The position numbers were made by a program, and so were the translations under genes. The notes below the pieces were generated by a model. The model searched no databases. It saw nothing but the letters and a program-made list of their open reading frames with translations, and had not been told where the DNA came from. 64,000 nt of DNA from Rhizodiscina lignyota (Eukaryota; Ascomycota; Dothideomycetes; Aulographales; Rhizodiscinaceae), in the NCBI GenBank assembly GCA_010015805.1, contig ML978127.1, positions 806,001-870,000 on the forward strand, written 5' to 3'. Below are positions 33,309 through 44,880 of this stretch, one piece after another; the first letter of the stretch is position 1, and each line of letters starts with the position of its first letter.

Positions 33309-35298
33309 TACGAATACGGTCGATTAGAAATTACTGTAGCTGAGCGAAGGAAAAGTGTCGAGCCGTCGACTTGTGAGTTGTCGAAGAAGATATGTCGGTC
33401 CTGGCCACTACCATTTACTATCTCGGGTTGCTCCAGAAATAGCGAAAGGAGGGATTGACCAGGGCTTGAAACGATTCTGGAATTGCTAACGAGGTTCTCC
33501 AGAGCTGTACAGGTGCGAGAGAATACCAGGCCGGCGCTGTTCGGGATGCACGGCGTGCAATTGTGTCCTTGCGACTGATGGACTATGGAGATAGCGGAGT
33601 GTGCGCGCCGGATATGGTGGTTTGGCAGCTGCGGGCTATTTGCTCAAGCTGCTGTGCAGACAAGAGCAGCAACGAAAGTGTTCAGCATTGGGAGCATTTC
33701 CCGGTGGTCGAGCGAAAGTAGGATGTCGGAGGAAGAGGTCACACAAGGAGAGCCAGTAGGTTGGGCGGGTGTGCTGGTAGTTTTGGCAGCTTGCGCGTGC
33801 ATGTGGATGCGATCCCGGCACAGCGGTGGTGGTGTCTCCACTCTCGTGTCAAGCTTCAAGCTTTGGCTCCCAAACGGCCGAGCTAGCTGCATCAACCGCA
33901 GCCACAGAAACGAAACAATGGCGTCATATGGATGGCTTTCCGCCCGCAAACTATCCAGCTATTCGCTTCACGCCCACTCCAGCGCCCTCTTCCCCGACAG
34001 CATACATACATACAGTAGGGGCACAGCGCCGGAGCGCTTCACACCACCGTTCTCCGAGCGGCCTGGATTGATTACGAAGTGGTCGATTTATCCCAACCCC
34101 CGGTGCGAGCACGTTCCCGGTGCGGCTCTACTCAGGAGAAGCTCCACAACAAATGATCCAGTCGCACGGTTCGTGCCCAGCGACTGCGCCCATTGTCGCT
34201 GCTCGAATGCGCAGTCTCAGTCTCAAGGTTGTTTCTGTAACACTGATGGCCTCTGCAAGCGCCGACTTGCTGCTCGTGTGACATGGACTTCAGTTCAATA
34301 TACCTCCGCTCCGCGTACAGCAGAGGAAGAGTGTTTGTCACTGTTCGTCAGCTAAGCAATGTATTGGATTGCCATGTACCTACCTATTTGTATTCCGGCT
34401 GATCGTATTCCTTCGAGCGCCTGTCGCCGCGCAGTGGGGAAACGTGCTCACTCCAACTCTCCACAGCTCTCGCGAATCCGCACATCGACTGTCCGTTAGC
34501 TGCATAAAGCTACCACAAGACCTCCGGCCGTTCCGCTGGCGAGTCTGTCGAAGCGAGCGCTTCTCTGGTAGAGCGATGCGTACACCCCGCAACTTCTACG
34601 ACGGCGTCGCATCGATCGGCTTTGCTTCTGCAAGAGTGCTTAAAAGCCGGTTTTCAAGACTGAAAATGGTGGCTGGGAGTACGAGCTTACCGGGCGGAAG
34701 ATTAACGCATCCCGAAAAAGGAAATCCGAGATCTATGATGTGAGCCACAGCAGTGAGCGGTTCGCCGATCTACGCCAGAGAACGCGGCGTGAGCGGGAAG
34801 ACGGGCACGCTACCAATCGTGGACCACCAAACGGTTCTCTGGGGCTGAAAGCCAATGAGCCTCATTGTGCGTTGATATTAGCTGGTTCAGAGTCAATGAG
34901 CTCGAAATGATGCAACAGTTGCGATCGTGAAAGTACTTACAATAGTCAGACCCATGCGCAAGACTTTAATCAAACTGACTGTGACTCCCTAGCAAATACG
35001 AAAAATATGAGTCTGGAGGCTTTCATCGACGAATCGAACGACTTGGAACGACAACTGTACTGTAGTGCTTGCCGAAGGATCTTCATGTTAACAAACCAAA
35101 GCTGGAAATCCTCCAGAGTAGAACAGTACAGTGAGACATATCATACTTTATTTCCGTGTTATCTGGGTATCAACCAAAAGACAATGCTGCTACTTGAATG
35201 CTAGTCGCTTCGTGTACTTCATATTCGAACGGATGCTTCAGTGATCTGGCCTTCCACTTGCCGTATATCCCGCATAGACTCATAGCTTCAGATGTATT
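33309..35298. other. Intergenic, about 2 kb, no gene firmly supported
   Basis: Upstream of the TRP-like gene and downstream of the next minus-strand gene. One plus-strand frame (33585-34355, 256 codons from ATG) is open, but its product is Ser/Arg-rich, has no family look and no matching splice signals, and the opposite strand is also open in part. I treat it as chance. Confidence 0.4.
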
Positions 35299-38263
35299 TC
35301 ATCCGACTCGAATTACGACTCCAACTCCAGCTGCCCTCGCCTCCCTCACACAGCAGGCAAGGCACGTCACTCCCACTCTGCCAAGAACTGCATGCTCTCC
35401 TTTCCATGCGCACCACGCTCTGGCGAGCAACTCAAGCTCTTCCGAGCCTCTAGTGTCAAGGACTAGAATTTCTTTCTCTTGCGTTGTGCTCCCACTCGGC
35501 CCGGCGTCGGAGACGACTGGGTGCTTGAAAGACTTCTTGATCAAGTCGCCAGCTTGCACGACGCGGTACGGCTGGCTGACATGTAGCGGGTGTGCTGACA
35601 CCTCTGTTTCCACAGACTCGTTCTCTGGCAGTAAATGCAATAGGCGTAGTTTCTCTGGTGTAGGCGGTGTGCACGGAACGGCTGAGATGAAGTAGACATC
35701 GTATTGCAGAGGTATGGTTGGGCTGCCAATTTCGCTGGATAATGACATCGACGAGAATGCCAGAAATGCTTTGTACGTTGCTGGAGGTGGGAAATCATCG
35801 TCCTGTGCATCTACATCTTCTTGCTGGAGAACAACAGGATCAGGTTGGCGTTGGAGGCGTAGGCCATCGAACCAGAGCGTAGGCCTTGGTTTGTTGGGGG
35901 CGTCAACCGGTAGTGTGAAGTCGTCAGGTTTCAGCTCGGAGATCTGGTTGCCGGCTAGGACGTCTGAATCCCTCTCGATGCCTTCTTTTTGCTCGATTCT
36001 CACTGTCGTCTCTGTAGCCAGACCCACAATCCTGCCCGACGCTTCATCCGCAGCGACATCCAGCCAACCTTCACCAGTCCATTTGCCATTGACCGTAGGT
36101 ATCACGTACGTTCCGACCCATCCCCAGCCATCACTGCTGCCTTTTTTGCAGCTCAGAACACGGCCAACAACACAGCACCTGCTCCAATAGCTACGTTTCG
36201 CATAGACAAAGCCTCCATAGAGAGTTGCAGTAGCACCCAAACTGTCCATCGCGGCAGGACTGTTTTCGAGCAGCGCGGAGATCAAGTGGTGCTGCAAACT
36301 TTCTCCTGGTAAAATGAGACCTGTAAGGTAGGCCCGAGTGAGCCATCCAGTAGGCATTTGTTGCGGTTCTATATCCGGTACTCTTGGAGGGCTGCTTCTG
36401 TCAGACTTGTTGGTTAGTGCCGGCACCAACGGTGGTGTCAAGAAAAGTGCTGGTGATTGAAGCTGGAATGAGCGCTGAGTTGAGCAGCCACGGGAAAGTT
36501 GCGGCCGCAGCTGCGTACGAGATCGCGGAGGGGTGCTCGACCGTGGCTGCAAATTGAAGTAGTCAGTGTCTTGAGAAGGACTCCTTGCTCTTGGACATGC
36601 GAGGGGTGTAGCGTATATTGATGGCGACTTGAAGATACTAGGTCTCTTCGCTACAATAGGAGGGAACTTTGTCGTGAGAACGAATTCGAGAGCTTCTAAG
36701 TCGGACCATGCAATGGAACGAGCAAAGTGCTTCAAGCCGTCGAGCTGTTTCTCTTGGTTTCTCGGTAGCAAGAGAACATCCGGATACTCGTCAAACTCTG
36801 GTGTCCGAGGGGACTCCGTAGAAAATGGAGAGAAAAACCGGCGAAGCTGACGAGACGTTCGCCTCTCCTCTTTGCGCCTGGTGGTTTTCACCAGGACGTT
36901 GTCCAGGAACCGATGTGCCAGAATTAGATCCCACTTAGACTTGTTTGTTTGCAGGGAGCCAAAATTCTCCATATCTTGTTGCAACAGTTGGAGAGTATGG
37001 TAGAGATCCGCCTCATTCAGGTTGGATAGGGCATCCAGACGTACAAGCAGCTCGCAGGCAAGGGTTATCTGCAGAAGGAAAATCTCTCGCTCCGTGAGAA
37101 GTCTTCCACCGCTAGGTGTCGCAGGTTCGGACGAATGTACTTGCTCCCCCCACAACAATTGCCCCAGCTTTATACGCCACTCCACCTGACTGAAGTCGTA
37201 CCATATTCCCCTGATATTGAGAGTCTTTAGTAGAACCTCGATTTGGAGCTTAAGCTTGGCGGAGTCTTCCGCGCAGTCTTCCGCATCCGGAGTGATGAGA
37301 AGCATTTGGAAGAGGATCTCATGAAGTTCATCAGGTAGCTGCTTCTCGAGAATTTTGTTCGCTTTCTTCGACGTCCGACACTTCTGATACATCTCACTTA
37401 GCTCTGCAAGTCGATCAGAGACGAATGTAAGGTCCGGCTTCCGAATCCCAAGGCCCTCCGGATTTGACTGGAATAATGCTCTGTTCGCGTCATCCTCCTG
37501 GGACAAGTTGTCGTCAATGTCGGCGTTTTCGACGGAATTCAGGCTGTCAGACAGCGGTAGTTGTAAGAAATAACACAACCCTATAGACCCATTCTCTAGG
37601 CCTTGTGCGCAGAGCATACTGGGCAATTCCGTTACATTGATGTCGTAGCCCTTCTTGCTTCCGCAAGGACTAGTCTCTGTATCATCCACCATGAGGCTGC
37701 TTTGTTGTGTGCTCAAGGAGTAAGTCGGGTGCGCGATTGGCGTGCAATCTCGAGTGTCGTTGTCTGTAGGATCCGAATCCCATGGGAGGGAAACCTGTGC
37801 CTGTATTGTTCCATGAGCAGACACTGTGGAAAAGCGCGGCGCTCCAGCGAAGAGGTTTTGCATATCCTCATCTCCATATCTCTCGATTACATCTCCTGCT
37901 TCCATGTCCTCTGCGTCCACTTCGACCAAAGTATCTTCGCCTGGCGACGGGCTCTCAGCTTGTTTCGAAGAGGACTCATAGTCGTGGGTAGGCTTAGGTA
38001 CGGGAGTTGGGGATTTCTGTGGTGATATGGTATCTCTCCGATCAACTGACGTCGACTCGGTCTGTCGGACAGTAAGCTTAGGACATCTATGACTGTCGAG
38101 GTCCAAAGGAACTTGCAAGCTTGAGTTCGGCTAGCTGTCTCTCCGTAGCCTTTGCCGGGCCAAATAAATCACGCAGACTCTTACGCCTGGATTTCTTGTC
38201 TCCCACTCTGCCCTTGGTGCCATCATCGCGAGTTTTGGTTCGCCTTCGCCACAGAAGCGGCAT
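35299..38263 (-). CDS. Large fungal protein of unknown function
   Basis: Proposed exons 38263-38185 and 38111-35299; 2892 nt, 963 aa. The large frame (38111-35299) is certainly coding in style. The 5' end is less sure: the first exon (MPLLWRRRTKTRDDG) ends at a strong GTAAGA donor, and the acceptor at 38112 is the choice that keeps phase; other acceptors (for example near 38053) are possible. I do not recognise a family. Visible parts: a disordered acidic N-terminal third (to about residue 240), a helical middle (about 250-500; with FVSDRLAELSEMYQKC, GIWYDFSQVEWRIKLGQLLWG, ILAHRFLDNVLVKTTRR), a disordered Ser/Pro/Arg linker, and a C-terminal beta-rich part (VGRVLSCKKGSSDGWGWVGTYV, GEGWLDVAADE). 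No membrane segment or signal peptide. Probably cytosolic or nuclear. Confidence 0.72.
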
Positions 38264-41200
38264 GTTGATAGATGTTCTGGCGTGTCGGGGAGGTTTGGGG
38301 AAGCATCCTGCAAATGTGCAAATCAAAGGAAGCACGTTGCATAGATGGCACACAAAAGGCGCGTAAAACAGGGCAAACAACCATGCTCTCGATAAGGGAG
38401 GCGATGCACGGACTTGGGAAATGAGCAGCGTTGGGATGAACTGTCTGTGGCGTGTGTGGCACAAAGGCACGTCATGCCACAGGGCTGAAGATCGTGATTG
38501 TCGCGTCGCCTGCGACGCGCGAGTCACGCATCGACATTGCGGTGCTCATCAACATCAAATCATCGATATTTGCGTGCACGGCTTATCTTTCTTCCTTGCC
38601 CTGGTAAACCCCATGCTTATTGTTTTAAAGGTCCTACAAACCTTGAATGGGAGCTGACAATTTACTCTATTCTGGCATTGTTGTTAAATTTAGGTCAGGG
38701 ATCTGCATGTATTGGCGCAAGCTAACCGATGAAACGTAGAACGCACTTGCATGGAAGCAAGATTGGTAGAGGATTCAATCCATGCCCTATGTGTAAATGA
38801 GTCTTGGGCTCATAACGAGACCAGTTATCGTACAGTGAGCCTAGCTTGGAAAACTTGACCATGAATGGTCACAGCGCGGAATATCTAACGAACCACTGGT
38901 TATCAGCATGCCAATGAATGACGTTTCACATCGTACCGTGCCTTGGAAACTTTGTCAAATAGCTCAAGTTCAGTGTAGAAGTTACTGATTAGTAGTACGT
39001 GAAGGTGCAATCCATCAACGGAATCCTGTTTGAGGCCACAGCAGATAGTAAGTGGACCAGAAGTGATAGGGAGCCCTTCTATGTTCCTGATGGCATTAAA
39101 CGTACTGGGATACAGACATGTGAAACGAATACTGGTCGATTTGTATTCAGGATAGAGAGCAGTGGTTATTCATCCTTAGTGTGAGGTGAACCCGATGGAT
39201 GGATGCCCAATGCCGATCGTTTACATCGGATTGAAACGCGCTCCACGGACACTCAGTACGAACGGTAGCCGCAGATACATACTATATATAATTTTATCCA
39301 TGGAGAATACTCCTCCGAGAGGTGGGTCGCGCTCGGTGCTATTGGATGGCCGTCTCCGCGGTCGCATGCCAATACTTGTCACCTTATGTGCTGGGATCTA
39401 GAACAGCTGAAACCTGTGTTAGAGACTCCCAACCATTGCGTTAATGAAGAAAGGCTTAAATTTCTTACGTAGAAGCCTCGTTCACTCTCCTATATGCAAC
39501 ACCAATCACTTTTGACCGAAGCTTGGGCTTCCTACGGTTCGCGAAAGGTCGTGGAGACTTAAGACTGCAGAAGGCCCTTTTTCCCTTCTCCGGCGTGAAT
39601 AAGGTGATGCCGAGCTTAAGTGGACTGAAGACGAGCGAGATATCGGAAGAGACTTGTATGCTCCAGAGTGGTAGAAAATTTAGACGTAACTAAGCTGGGG
39701 AAGAGCGAAGACATCTTGACCCGCCCCAAAATGGCACGCATGGTCCTGGGAAATCCATCTTCTCCATGACCTGGCTGGGAACGGAGGTGTATTCCTGCAA
39801 TAGCCCGAAAAGTTGTGTTACACGAGCTGTGGCTTGTCAATGGCTACATCGGCGAAGACGGAGCGGCTCGCAGTAATGAGTACTTCCCCTCAGAAGCTCG
39901 GGGATGAGCTTGACACTCCGTTGAGACAGCCGTGATGAGCGCCGCCGACTCGTCGAACAGTGAATACAGAAACATGGCAGGAAGACGAAGAGGCAAAGTA
40001 CTTGGTGGAGTAGGGGAGCACAGTCCTGGAATACGCTAAGTAATCCTCCGAGACAGGGCCGCAGCCCGTGCGCATGGACGACGACTTCTGATCAAGATTG
40101 TCTCCATTTGCTTTACCTACGTACACTCGTCAACTCTCGGCATGCTCATGACTACCATACAGACGGAATAGAGAGAACCTCCTAGTCAGTGGACCTGTTC
40201 CCATAGCACAGTGGATGGGACAAGTGAGGCAAACGATGAACTTCCTCAGCATGAAGGCCATCTAGCAGTCTGCCGCCGCAAATGCATATCATGACAACAG
40301 GCCTCCGAAGCAGGAACCTCTGCCTTTGTAACCTGAATGTGCTGCTCTTCAAGTCCGCCAGTGCGTACATCATAGGAAACATGATCAGTCTCGCCAGGAT
40401 CGGCCACAGCCGAGCCCTCAAGACGAGTACGACACAGACCGCCCACATGGTTTTAGCCACTCTCCGATGGGTCTAATTACTGAAATAGAATGCATTCTCA
40501 GGTGAACATGACATTCGAACGCCACATCTCAGGATACCCATCCCATACGTTGGCTCGAAGCTCTCTCCGTCGCTCTCTCCACTGACATATTGAAGTGACT
40601 GTACTGGAAGATTGAAAGCCCATTGTTGACCGCAAAAAACTCGTGCTGTGCATCCGTCATTTCATCATACTTCAGTCGATTTCGTGTCTCGCTAGTTTCG
40701 TCTCTTCGCCCTACCCTCTCAAGTTCGGGTGGTCAGCCCATGAGCCTCTACGCCTTTGAGCTTTTGTCATATTTCGGAAGAGGTGGGGAGCTGCTTAGCG
40801 GGCTTCCTTTGTGAGGTGCTGGAGGGCCATGAGGCTGGGTCCGCGATGTCGGGTTATCTCCGATGCGAAACACTGGTGGGAAGGCGATGGTTGGCAAGCC
40901 TGCCCCGATGAAGGCCAGATTAATGTTGTCCTGGGTAATTTTGGCAGGAACGTGGTCAACTTCATTGTCGTGACCCCAAAGACGAGGGGTACTGGCAGGA
41001 GGCGACGTTGTCGACTCCTGATCTCCGCTGGGAGGCTGTGATCCGCTCTGAGGGGATGTCGCGTTTGACAGTGACAGTTGCGAGCCCCCGCGCATACTTC
41101 CACCAGCAACGGCAGCTGATGATGAGACGGTTCTCGTGGCGGTGTCGGTGGACGGATCTTGGTTCGCTTCCAGCCCCATCAAGGGAGGCGACTTCCTGGA

Positions 41201-42336
41201 ACTTCTCTCTGACATTGCGCAGATTCGACTTGAGGTTCTCGTCAACTCTGTCTGTGTTCTCGGTGCTCAGAGCGTATGAGATGGCAGAGGCCTTCAGATC
41301 TGTACTCTCTCGCGTCTGCTTTCCGCGATATGCGCTACATAGGCGCAGTGACGGTGACGGATTGGGCCGATATACTCAGGACGCAATATCCTGGTCCGTT
41401 GTCGTGTCACATACTATAGACACTTCCATCGGGTTGTGCCTTATTATTCAGGCAGGCTTGACGAATCAGGACGTTTGGAGCTGGCCGGCGTGCATCACTA
41501 GGTCGGGTTGGACGACTGCCCGATTGCGCTGACTGGTATCTTCCGGACGTTAGCATAGCCCTGAGACACTTCAGATGTACAGGACTCATCTTTTTCACCG
41601 TCCTGCCAGCAGAGACATGCTGTTCAACCCGGATCGGAGGACCAGATCGGGATGAACCCTATCTGCAGCATGAATATGCCCGGAGCATTTTACATGTAAT
41701 ACAAGAAACGGGTTTTAGGGCACCCAATCGGCCAAATTCCAGGCGCAACGGCGTTTCACAGCTTAAGCGCAAGGTTGAACGGCATTTTGGGGCTGCGAGC
41801 AGACTATATACAGCGAGGAACTATGCCAGCCTCCTTCTAATCAGCACACCATACTCCGTACTCCGTAACAAATCGAGATTTCTATGGCGATCCTGCAGAA
41901 CATATCAAGCGCGGCTTAGAGCGGGCATCGAGGCGCTCAAAAGAAAGGTCAGCCGTTCAGCTCTACGATCAGATGCATGCTAAAACGCGTTGAGTTCCCG
42001 ATCCGGAAGTGGCTTTTCTGTAATGGTGTGCAGCCAGGAATCAGCAATTTAGCCATCTCGCATCACGGCGCGGCACGCACAGTTCGCAGCCGAGCCGTGA
42101 GATCTAGACATTACATTCGCGCGAAATATGCATTCATCTGTTCTTGGAGATAGATGTGGCTCAAAGCGGGAATCTCACCCGCGATAATGCAATACTGCCA
42201 TCGCGTGCGCCACGGCGCTTCGTCGCGGGTGCGGCGGATGTGTACCCCATTTCATATGTGACTTCATCCAGTCAATGTCCCGAGCGCCAATGCCCAACCA
42301 TTCCGAAAATCATTTACACATTCATCCGTGGTCTTC
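38264..42336. other. Gene-poor region, about 4 kb
   Basis: This is the longest stretch without a firm gene. Many short open frames occur on both strands but none shows a known family. A possible small spliced gene (40748-41589, minus) is listed separately. A tandem ACTCCGTA-type motif (ATACTCCGTACTCCGTA, near 41852) occurs here. Base composition looks like that of the neighbours, so there is no sign of heavy repeat-induced mutation. Confidence 0.4.
40748..41589 (-). CDS. Possible small gene, hypothetical and tentative
   Basis: A minus-strand ATG at 41589 opens a frame (MSPVHLKCLRAM...) that can be spliced, with a GTGACA donor, to an exon beginning after the AG near 41334 and reading IAYRGKQTRESTDLKASAI then helical sequence (NLKSNLRNVREKFQEV). 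Further down, a Ser/Pro-rich frame in another phase (with DHVPAKITQDNINLAFIGAG) ends at 40748. I could not find splice sites that join the second part to the third in frame, so the gene model is incomplete. No family is recognised. It may be a young or decaying gene, or chance. Confidence 0.2.
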
Positions 42337-43338
42337 TCAAGGACCCTGTTCAGGTTTTCTCCCGTAGCAGACGTAATATGGAACATACGCGTGCATTTTG
42401 CCCGATATCAACTCCTTCCTCATCCGATAAAGCAGTATCTCCAATCCTTCTCTCGACTTGCCCATCTCTTTCGTGTAGCCTTTCACCAGGAAGCCTTGTG
42501 CCCCTTGCAACACGTTCATCAACTCGAATGCCCCGATTTTTTTCAACCGCTTATCTTTCGCCCAGGGAGAACAGGGTATATAGAATATGCGTTCTGTCAC
42601 ATCTACAAATCCTGCCTCTTCAAACCAGCCTTTCCACTTCTTGGCCGCGTCGGGTTCTGCATCAATCAATTTGGCAATCTCCTGAAATGAAGATGCCATC
42701 TCCATATATGCAGAATCTTCCGGGATCGTGTCGTCGTCGCATGCCGGGACCGGATATACAGCAGCAAATTCGAGATAGCCTCCAGGCCGTACCGCACTAA
42801 AGGACTGCCGTATGAGCCGCGGCCAGTCTCGAACTGCCTGGCAAAAGTCTCTGTTATGAACAAGGTCGAAAGTATTATCGTGAAATGTCCAGTCTTCTTC
42901 CGCATCATCAATTTGGAATGTACAATTTGGCGGAACCCAGGACGGCTGTATCGGGGCAATATCTGTGCCAATTACGTTTGCGGATGGATATTTATCGGCA
43001 ACTTCGATCGCCCAGATTCCTGTTCCCGTACCTAAGTCCAGGATGTTCTGCGGATGATCGCCAATCGGCGCAAGGAATAGCTCGTCGTTCTGCACCATCG
43101 TATACTTGTAGTGATTGAGGTCTAACCGATCCAGTTCGTCATCATCCACAGGCATGTAATACGGGTTCTTTCCGTAGGTGGCCCATAACCGACCATGCTC
43201 TTCTTTCAACCTCTTCACCTCGGACGGGACGCTGGACAATAGACTTGATGCTGATGACTCCGCATACCCTTCGTCTTGGGGAGAATCCGGCTCGATGATA
43301 TTTTGCCCAGTCTCTTCTGCACCATCCACCTCTGCCAT
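42337..43338 (-). CDS. LaeA-like SAM-dependent methyltransferase
   Basis: Single exon, 1002 nt, 333 aa. The start is the first ATG in frame (MAEVDGAEE); a longer open frame upstream has none. A seven-beta-strand Rossmann methyltransferase with the SAM-binding motif ILDLGTGTGIWAIEVA (residues about 99-114), the second-strand acidic residue region VIGTDIAP, and DLVHNRDFCQAVRDWPRL. The lead-in (GRLWATYGKNPYYMPVDDDELDRLDLNHY) is typical of fungal proteins related to LaeA, a nuclear regulator of secondary metabolism, and of the many LaeA-like (Llm) paralogues whose targets are unknown. The disordered acidic N-terminus of about 35 residues is usual. Its 5' end faces that of an O-methyltransferase gene across 1.5 kb. 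Confidence 0.88.
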   Translation of the reverse strand: MAEVDGAEETGQNIIEPDSPQDEGYAESSASSLLSSVPSEVKRLKEEHGRLWATYGKNPYYMPVDDDELDRLDLNHYKYTMVQNDELFLAPIGDHPQNILDLGTGTGIWAIEVADKYPSANVIGTDIAPIQPSWVPPNCTFQIDDAEEDWTFHDNTFDLVHNRDFCQAVRDWPRLIRQSFSAVRPGGYLEFAAVYPVPACDDDTIPEDSAYMEMASSFQEIAKLIDAEPDAAKKWKGWFEEAGFVDVTERIFYIPCSPWAKDKRLKKIGAFELMNVLQGAQGFLVKGYTKEMGKSREGLEILLYRMRKELISGKMHAYVPYYVCYGRKPEQGP

Positions 43339-44880
43339 GAGAACCGCAGTTTGTGGTCTAATAGCCACGTGGGAATGCAAGGAAAAATAAATGCGATATC
43401 CTGGGCCTAGCCCTAAATTTGTAGCTGACGGATGCTAGGTTTCGATGAAACCGAGTCGCTTAAGTGGAGGTGCACCGGTTGATCGGTGCGCGAGCGCGAA
43501 AGAGATATCGCTGCAGAATCGTGAAGATAGTAATAGGGAGACTTTCCGTCGGAGTCTTCGTTTCGCGTGAGACCAACGTCGTTTTGAATAGACAGAGGCC
43601 TTAAAATCAGGTGTTGAAAGTTGAAGTCCACGCCCGATTCGACAGTGCCGGGCACAGTTCCGCTGAGCTCGCTAGGCAAACATCCAAGAAACATAGGGCA
43701 ACTCTTTTCCCGCTGTCCCAGAGTCTCAGAATGGAGTCGGGAATGCGCTTTGAGTTCCAGATGAACGGTATTCGGTTGCAAAAAGCACCACGGCCAATTC
43801 ACGACCAAGAAACGCCCAGAATCGCTGAAATGCAAGCTGTGGGGAAAGGGATTGGCGGGAAGCGAGAATAAGCCACGAAAGGAGAAAATGGCAAAAGAGA
43901 GCGAGAGAGGCGAGGTAGGCTTTTCTGCACGCCATCATTATAACTTCTAACCATAAATCCTTCGCTTCCCCCCTTACCGACCCTCTGGATCTCATCCACG
44001 CCGCATTGCCAGAATCTCTTACGCACAAAAGCCCAACCTTTGCGATGCTTCGGAATGGGCGACACGAGGACCCGAGGATCCATACATCCCGCTCTACTTC
44101 TGCCCTCTGAAACTCAAACCAGATCCCCAGGCACCGCAGCACCCAGTAGGATGCAAGCAGCCATAGATGATCCGCAGCAAATCTTGAAAATCATGTACAA
44201 TTTCGAAGCTCAATCGGCCTCTTTGATCTTCAGCGTGACACCGCGCATCCTACCTGGACCCCTGGGGCCAGCCCACGAGAGGATCTGGCGGACCGCACTC
44301 CCACCCGCGTTGCCCAGAAATATCCCGGTCAGAGCAAGATGCATGGAATGGAGTGGCCGACGCCTTGCCCCCGCTCCACCTTCCCGAATGTGCCCTCCAC
44401 GCATATAGCACGTGAACACTGAACAGAATCTCCTCCAGTCTGTCCCTCGCTAGCCAATGCGTGCTCTTGCGGGACGATCTTATCGCGGTCCACAGTTCGT
44501 CCAGAATCGCCTGTTGCATGGGCTTGCAGGAAGCAACCGGTCTGCCAAGCCAATGAAAGTATACAGTTCATATGCGGGACCGGAGGGTTTCGCACTCATT
44601 AGATCTCATATGTGCCTGAAATGAGATGCTTAGTCTGACGTTGGACGATAAATTCCTCCGTGTAGTACCATCATTTCGCTGGCGTGATTTCTTTAGAGAC
44701 ATTCCCTTCGTATCTGTGGCTGGGAAGAAAGTCATTCTCTCATTCCAATTCGTCGTCTCCATTTCCGTGCCCGCGGTCCGGGAAAAAGCAACAAGGTAAC
44801 TGCTCTGGGGACATCAGTTTTCTCATCTTTCAGTAGGGAAGTTTTGATATCGACATTTTAAGAGAAAGGCAACCGTAGAG
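43339..44880. other. Divergent intergenic region between two methyltransferase genes
   Basis: 1.5 kb holding both promoters. Several short open frames occur but none has a family look. The region 43726-44142 on the minus strand is open but unconvincing. Confidence 0.45.

Noticed and set aside
33585-34355. Plus-strand open frame of 256 codons starting with ATG
   Set aside because: Its product has no family look, is Ser/Arg-rich, and the opposite strand is also partly open. It could be chance in GC-balanced sequence. Transcript evidence would be needed to call it.
43726-44142. Minus-strand frame of 138 codons between the two methyltransferase genes
   Set aside because: Lacks protein-like features and overlaps another open frame in a different phase.
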